From: an uncultured Eubacteriaceae bacterium
Lineage (GTDB): Bacteria; Bacillota; Clostridia; Eubacteriales; Eubacteriaceae
NCBI GenBank assembly: GCA_947625175.1
Contig: CANQNI010000052.1
Span: 1 to 9,562, forward strand
Direction of reading: 5' to 3'
DNA length: 9,562 nt
Of the stretch, positions 5,756 through 9,562 are shown one piece after another; position 1 is the first letter of the stretch, and the number at the start of each line of letters is the position of its first letter. The notes beneath the pieces are model-generated. The model was given only the letters and a program-made list of their open reading frames with translations, was not told where the DNA came from and ran no database searches. A program made the translations under genes and the position numbers.

Positions 5756-5791
5756 TTATTCCTCCATTTTTTCACTCAGTCTGTAAAACAT
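5756..5791 (-). other. Possible upstream ORF in the rpsB leader
   Basis: An 11-codon frame, MFYRLSEKMEE then TAA, lies in the leader of rpsB. It is preceded by GGTGA four bases before its ATG (SD-like, 5796-5800), ends 15 bases before the rpsB ATG, and is in the same frame as rpsB. Whether it is translated is unknown. Confidence 0.3.
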
Positions 5792-5844
5792 AATGTCACC
5801 AATAGACTTAAAAAAAATGTGTGTCTTAAAAATCGTACTCGAAT

Positions 5845-5873
5845 AGATTAACAAAGTTTAAAGCATTTATCAA
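5845..5873 (-). promoter_or_regulatory. Probable promoter of rpsB-tsf
   Basis: On the minus strand, -35 TTGATA (5868-5873) and a weak -10 TAATCT (5845-5850) are 17 bases apart. This would give a leader of about 100 bases before rpsB. A perfect 14-base palindrome TTAAGAATTCTTAA (5881-5894) lies just upstream. Confidence 0.5.
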
Positions 5874-5898
5874 GAATAATTTAAGAATTCTTAACATT

Positions 5899-5920
5899 AA
5901 AAAGACCCGCTTTCGCGGGT
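5899..5920 (-). terminator. Terminator of the topA-hslV-hslU operon
   Basis: On the minus strand ACCCGC and GCGGGT form a six-base GC-rich stem closed by a GAAA (GNRA) tetraloop and followed by CTTTTTAA, starting seven bases after the hslU stop codon. Confidence 0.92.
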
Positions 5921-5926
5921 TTAAAT

Positions 5927-7342
5927 TTAAATTAAATATTTTTTATAATCTTGAGCTTTAATTTCATCACTTAAGGTTTTAGTAACAAAATCTTTATCAA
6001 TAACAATATGTTTATCTTCTATATCAGGTGCCTGGAAAGAGATATCTTCTAATAACTTTTCTAAAACAGTCTGTAATCTTCTTGCTCCAATATCTTCGTT
6101 ATTCATATTTTCTTCATAAGCAATTGAAGCAATTGTATCTACTGCATCATCAGTAAATTCAAGATCAATCCCTTCTGTTCCTAATAACTGATTATATTGT
6201 TTTAATATTGAATTTTCAGTATTTTTTAAGATTTCAACAAAATTTTCTTCAGTAAGAGATTCCAGTCTAACGTTAATAGGAAAACGTCCTTGAAGTTCTG
6301 GTATCATATCAGAAACCTTAGTTCCATGGAAAGCACCTGATCCAATAAACAGAATAAAGTCAGTTTTTACCGGACCGTATTTAGTATTAACAGTACTACC
6401 TTCAACGATTGGTAGAATATCTCTTTGAACTCCTTCTCGGGAAACATCAGGACCACGACCACCACTCGTATCTGAACCAATAATTTTATCAATTTCATCG
6501 ATAAAAATGATTCCATTTTGTTCAGCATTTCTTATTCCCATTTCCCGGACTTCATCTTGATCTATAAGTTTTTCCGCTTCCTGTTCAATTAAAACATTTC
6601 TAGCTTCTTTCACTTTTAGTTTACGTTTCTTGGTTTTTTCCGGAAGAATACCACCGAACATATCGTTAATACTCATATCTTCCATACCACCAACCATTCC
6701 AAAAACGGTTGAAGGCTTATCAACTACTTCAATAGTGATAATATTATCTTCTAATTTTCCATCCTTTAAATCCTGACGAATAATCTCTCTTTTTGCTTTC
6801 TTTTCTTCAACACGTTTATTTCGTTCAGCTATTTGTTCAGGAGTTTCAGAATTTCGTTTATTTCCAAAGATAGACCCAAGAGAGTTACCAGCTCTTTTTT
6901 CTCGTTTTCTAATACCAGATAAAATATCCACTAATTTTTCTTCTGCATTAGCTTCCGCACGAGCTCGTACTTCTTCAATTTTAATCTGTTCAGCATCTCT
7001 AACTGCTCTATTAACCAGATCTCGAACCATTGATTCAACGTCACGGCCAACATAACCAACTTCAGTAAATTTGGTGGCTTCAACTTTTATTAAAGGTGCA
7101 TTAACCAGTTTAGATATTCTTCTTGTTATTTCAGTTTTCCCAACCCCAGTTGGTCCCATTAAAATAATATTTTTAGGCGTAATTTCTTCACGTTCTTCAT
7201 CAGTTAATTGAGAACGACGATATCTATTTCTTAAAGCTACCGCAACAGCTTTTTTTGCTTCATCTTGACCGATTATATAACGGTCTAACTCTTTCACCGT
7301 CATGCTCGGGGTTAATTCATCTAATTCGTACTGTTTTCTCAT
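5927..7342 (-). CDS. hslU: HslU, ATPase subunit of the HslUV protease
   Basis: HslU (ClpY) is the hexameric AAA+ unfoldase that feeds substrates into HslV in the cytosol. The 471 residues are slightly longer than the usual 440-465. Visible are the N-terminal TPSMTVKELDRYIIGQ, Walker A GPTGVGKT (63-70), the pore loop GYVG (96-99), a charged intermediate domain (about 110-240) and Walker B IIFIDEID (278-285). Also present are sensor 1 around GSGAFH (334-339), the arginine finger in ELQGRFP (Arg353) and sensor 2 GARRLQTV (419-426). The C-terminal tail KKYLI corresponds to the tail that docks into HslV. The intermediate domain accounts for the extra length, with a basic, low-complexity stretch around 145-185. 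The ATG directly follows the hslV stop with no gap, with GAGGAAG inside the end of hslV as ribosome site. Last gene of the operon. Confidence 0.98.
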   Translation of the reverse strand: MRKQYELDELTPSMTVKELDRYIIGQDEAKKAVAVALRNRYRRSQLTDEEREEITPKNIILMGPTGVGKTEITRRISKLVNAPLIKVEATKFTEVGYVGRDVESMVRDLVNRAVRDAEQIKIEEVRARAEANAEEKLVDILSGIRKREKRAGNSLGSIFGNKRNSETPEQIAERNKRVEEKKAKREIIRQDLKDGKLEDNIITIEVVDKPSTVFGMVGGMEDMSINDMFGGILPEKTKKRKLKVKEARNVLIEQEAEKLIDQDEVREMGIRNAEQNGIIFIDEIDKIIGSDTSGGRGPDVSREGVQRDILPIVEGSTVNTKYGPVKTDFILFIGSGAFHGTKVSDMIPELQGRFPINVRLESLTEENFVEILKNTENSILKQYNQLLGTEGIDLEFTDDAVDTIASIAYEENMNNEDIGARRLQTVLEKLLEDISFQAPDIEDKHIVIDKDFVTKTLSDEIKAQDYKKYLI

Positions 7343-7882
7343 TTAATCAACTTCCTCAACGATAATATTATCATTCGTATAAACACAAATTTCAGAAGCT
7401 ATAATAAGGGCTTGTTCAGCAATTTGAGCAGCACTTAATTCTGGTGCATTTCTTTTTAAAGCTCTTGCAGCAGCCAAAGCATAATTTCCACCAGAACCGA
7501 TAGCGGCTACTTCGTCTTCTGGCTCTATAACTTCACCTGTACCAGAAACAATTAAAAGATTATCTTTATCCATTACAATTAGAAGCGCTTCCAGTTTTCT
7601 TATAGCTTTGTCCTGACGCCATTCTTTAGCAAGTTCAACAGAAGCTCTTTCTAAATTGCCATTGTACATTTCCAGTTTCTTTTCGAACATATCACTTAAA
7701 GTAAAAGCATCAGCAACAGAACCAGCAAAACCCATTAAAACTTTATCATGATAGATTCTTTTTACTTTCTTGGCTGTAGCTTTCATTATTACGGTCTCGC
7801 CCATTGTAACTTGACCGTCGCCAGCTATAGCACCTTGTCCATTATTTCTAACAGCACAAATTGTTGTTGCTTTTAAATTCAT
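7343..7882 (-). CDS. hslV: HslV, peptidase subunit of the HslUV protease
   Basis: HslV (ClpQ) forms the double hexameric proteolytic chamber of a proteasome-like protease. The 179-residue protein has the N-terminal threonine nucleophile as Thr6 in [11 protein letters not shown], so a five-residue propeptide must be removed. Asp22 in GDGQVT, Lys38-39 and Ser130 in GSGGNY complete the active-site set, and [12 protein letters not shown] (51-62) is the family signature. Because the residue after the propeptide is Thr, this is a conventional Thr-type HslV, unlike the Ser-type CodW of Bacillus subtilis. The ATG shares its A with the topA stop (TAATG) and has GGAGGAA just upstream, indicating translational coupling. 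HslV and HslU are made from one message in the order seen in most Bacillota. Confidence 0.97.
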   Translation of the reverse strand: MNLKATTICAVRNNGQGAIAGDGQVTMGETVIMKATAKKVKRIYHDKVLMGFAGSVADAFTLSDMFEKKLEMYNGNLERASVELAKEWRQDKAIRKLEALLIVMDKDNLLIVSGTGEVIEPEDEVAAIGSGGNYALAAARALKRNAPELSAAQIAEQALIIASEICVYTNDNIIVEEVD

Positions 7883-9562
7883 TATTCCTCCGATTTATTT
7901 GATTTTAAATTATCCTCTTCAAATGGCCCATGTTCAATACAGTAAAACTTCTTTCGTTTTCCTAAACCTTTTTGAAAGATCGTTTTTTTACATTCAGGGC
8001 ATAAATAATCTGTTGGCTGATCCCAACTGGTAAACTCACAATCAGGATAATTACTACAGCCATAAAAAGTCCTTCCTTTTTTAGAACGTCTTTTTACTAA
8101 CTCTCCTCCACATTCAGGACAACTCCCAGCCATTTTTTCAAAATAAGGTTTAGTATTTTTACAGGTAGGAAAATTAGGACAAGCCAAGAATTTACCATAC
8201 CTACCTGTCTTAATGACCATATTAGCGCCACAATTTTCACAAATAACATCAGAAACAGGATCAACCAATTCAACTTTTTCCGCATTTTCAGTTGCTAGGT
8301 CAAGCTCCTGTTTAAAGTCTTTATAAAAAATATTAATTAATTGTTTCCAGTCCTGATCACCTTCAGCTACTTCATCTAAACCTTCTTCCATGTCAGCGGT
8401 AAATTTAATATCTACGATATCTTTAAAATGTTCCTTTAATAAATTAGTAACAATATAACCGAGTTCCGTAGGAATTAGTTTTTTATCTTCTACTTCGATA
8501 TAACCTCTATTTTTAATAGTTGAGATAGTTGGAGCATAAGTACTTGGACGTCCGATTCCATTTTCCTCGAGTTGCTTTATTAAAGTAGCTTCTGTAAATC
8601 TTGCTGGAGGGGAAGTAAATTTTTGTTCTTTTAATACCTTAATTAAATCCAAGATACTATCTTTTGTTATTTCAGGAAGAGATACAAGTTTTTTATTAGA
8701 ACCTATTACTGTTGAAAAACCTGGAAATACTAAATTTTCTCCTCGAGCTCTAAATATTAAGTTTTTACAGGCTATATCAACATCAACTACATGAATTTTA
8801 GCATCACTCATTTGAGAGGCTAAAGTTCTAGTCCATATTAGTCTGTATAGTCGGTATTGGTCAGAGGTCAGGGAATCTTTTATAGCTTCAGGATGAATAT
8901 TAATTGAGGTTGGTCTAATAGCTTCATGAGCATCCTGAACATTAGGAGAAGTTTTTACTTTTCGTTTGGAAATATGACTGTAGTCATCTCCATAATTCTT
9001 TTGAATATATTCATGAATATCATTTACTGCTTCTGGAGCTAGTCTGGTAGAATCTGTTCTAAGATAAGTTATCAAACCAGTCATTCCACGACCCTTAATA
9101 TTAACCCCTTCAAATAAATCCTGAGCAGCTCTCATTGTGCGTTGGGAGGTCATTCCTAACTGATTAAAAGCTGCCTGTTGCATTGTGCTAGTTGTAAAAG
9201 GTAATGGAGCTTTTTGTTTTCTAGTACGGTTAGTAACTTTATTTATTGTTAAGGGATTATTCTTAACTATATTTTCTATTTCTTCAGCTTTTTGTTGATT
9301 GGGTATATTTACCTTTTTTTTATCTTCGGTTTTTAGTTGAGCTTTAAAATGTTTTCTATCACCTTTAACTTTTAAATCTAGTTCTATATTCCAGTACTCT
9401 TCTGGAATAAATTTTTTAATCTCTTCTTCCCTATCAACTATAATTCGGGTAACTACAGATTGTACTCTACCAGCACTAATACCGCTCTTAACTTTTTTCC
9501 ATAGAATAGGACTTATTTGATACCCCACTAAACGGTCTAGAACACGTCGGGCCTGTTGGGAA
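7882..9562 (-). CDS. topA: DNA topoisomerase I, C-terminal part (5' end beyond right edge)
   Basis: TopA is the type IA topoisomerase that relaxes negative supercoils. The window holds the C-terminal 559 residues and the frame is open to the edge: it reads [18 protein letters not shown] at the right border, a conserved TopA segment, so the GTG at 9526-9528 is internal and not a start. The N-terminal Toprim domain and the true start lie outside. The active-site tyrosine is in [12 protein letters not shown], codon 9064-9066. The HEAIRPT motif and the [14 protein letters not shown] block follow. The C-terminus has three zinc ribbons: two complete four-cysteine ones (about 8161-8241 and 8038-8121), and a third (about 7930-8001) with CPEC and then YCIEH, three cysteines plus a histidine. 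First visible gene of the topA-hslV-hslU operon. Confidence 0.98.
   Translation of the reverse strand, partial: SQQARRVLDRLVGYQISPILWKKVKSGISAGRVQSVVTRIIVDREEEIKKFIPEEYWNIELDLKVKGDRKHFKAQLKTEDKKKVNIPNQQKAEEIENIVKNNPLTINKVTNRTRKQKAPLPFTTSTMQQAAFNQLGMTSQRTMRAAQDLFEGVNIKGRGMTGLITYLRTDSTRLAPEAVNDIHEYIQKNYGDDYSHISKRKVKTSPNVQDAHEAIRPTSINIHPEAIKDSLTSDQYRLYRLIWTRTLASQMSDAKIHVVDVDIACKNLIFRARGENLVFPGFSTVIGSNKKLVSLPEITKDSILDLIKVLKEQKFTSPPARFTEATLIKQLEENGIGRPSTYAPTISTIKNRGYIEVEDKKLIPTELGYIVTNLLKEHFKDIVDIKFTADMEEGLDEVAEGDQDWKQLINIFYKDFKQELDLATENAEKVELVDPVSDVICENCGANMVIKTGRYGKFLACPNFPTCKNTKPYFEKMAGSCPECGGELVKRRSKKGRTFYGCSNYPDCEFTSWDQPTDYLCPECKKTIFQKGLGKRKKFYCIEHGPFEEDNLKSNKSEE

Noticed and set aside
9526..9528. 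GTG as the start of a short topA
   Set aside because: The frame continues upstream to the window edge with conserved TopA residues ([14 protein letters not shown]), so the gene starts outside.
1..9562. CRISPR array, insertion sequence, integrase, prophage or toxin-antitoxin module
   Set aside because: No spaced direct repeats, transposase or integrase frames, terminal repeats with target duplications, or small paired genes were seen on either strand.

Overview
The window is AT-rich bacterial chromosome carrying mostly housekeeping genes of a low-GC Bacillota. Three things point there: an L27 with an N-terminal prepeptide next to the Prp protease gene, an L21 leader RNA of the Firmicutes type, and the linkage of topA, hslV and hslU. 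Acidic C-terminal tails on S2 and L21, together with HslUV and a superoxide reductase, would fit an anaerobic halophile such as Halanaerobiales. That placement is an inference; no taxonomic marker was searched.

Left end (1-944, minus strand): a ribosomal operon rplU-prp-rpmA, almost without spacers, read from a clear promoter through an L21-leader hairpin; rpmA runs off the left edge. From 945 to 1784 lies about 840 bases of very AT-rich, palindrome-rich DNA with no convincing gene. It holds one good rho-independent hairpin (1256-1293) and possibly decayed coding fragments.

Middle (1785-4125): single genes in mixed orientation. A class B sortase (plus) converges on and overlaps a nicotinamidase-like cysteine hydrolase (minus). 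The hydrolase is divergent from a superoxide reductase that has lost its desulforedoxin cysteines (plus). A tRNA-Ser(CGA) (minus) is divergent from a YjbQ-family gene (plus).

Right end (4123-9562, minus strand): topA (5' end outside the window), hslV and hslU form one tightly coupled operon ending in a GNRA-loop terminator. Then rpsB-tsf has its own promoter and leader and ends in a terminator shared with yjbQ.

The genes serve translation (L21, L27, L27 maturation by Prp, S2, EF-Ts, tRNA-Ser), ATP-dependent proteolysis (HslUV), DNA supercoiling (TopA), oxygen defence (SOR), NAD salvage (hydrolase) and surface protein anchoring (sortase). I see no mobile element, CRISPR array or clear novel multi-gene system. 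The points most worth a second look are the acidic ribosomal tails, the cysteine-free SOR N-domain, a short upstream ORF in the rpsB leader, and the large non-coding block before the sortase gene.
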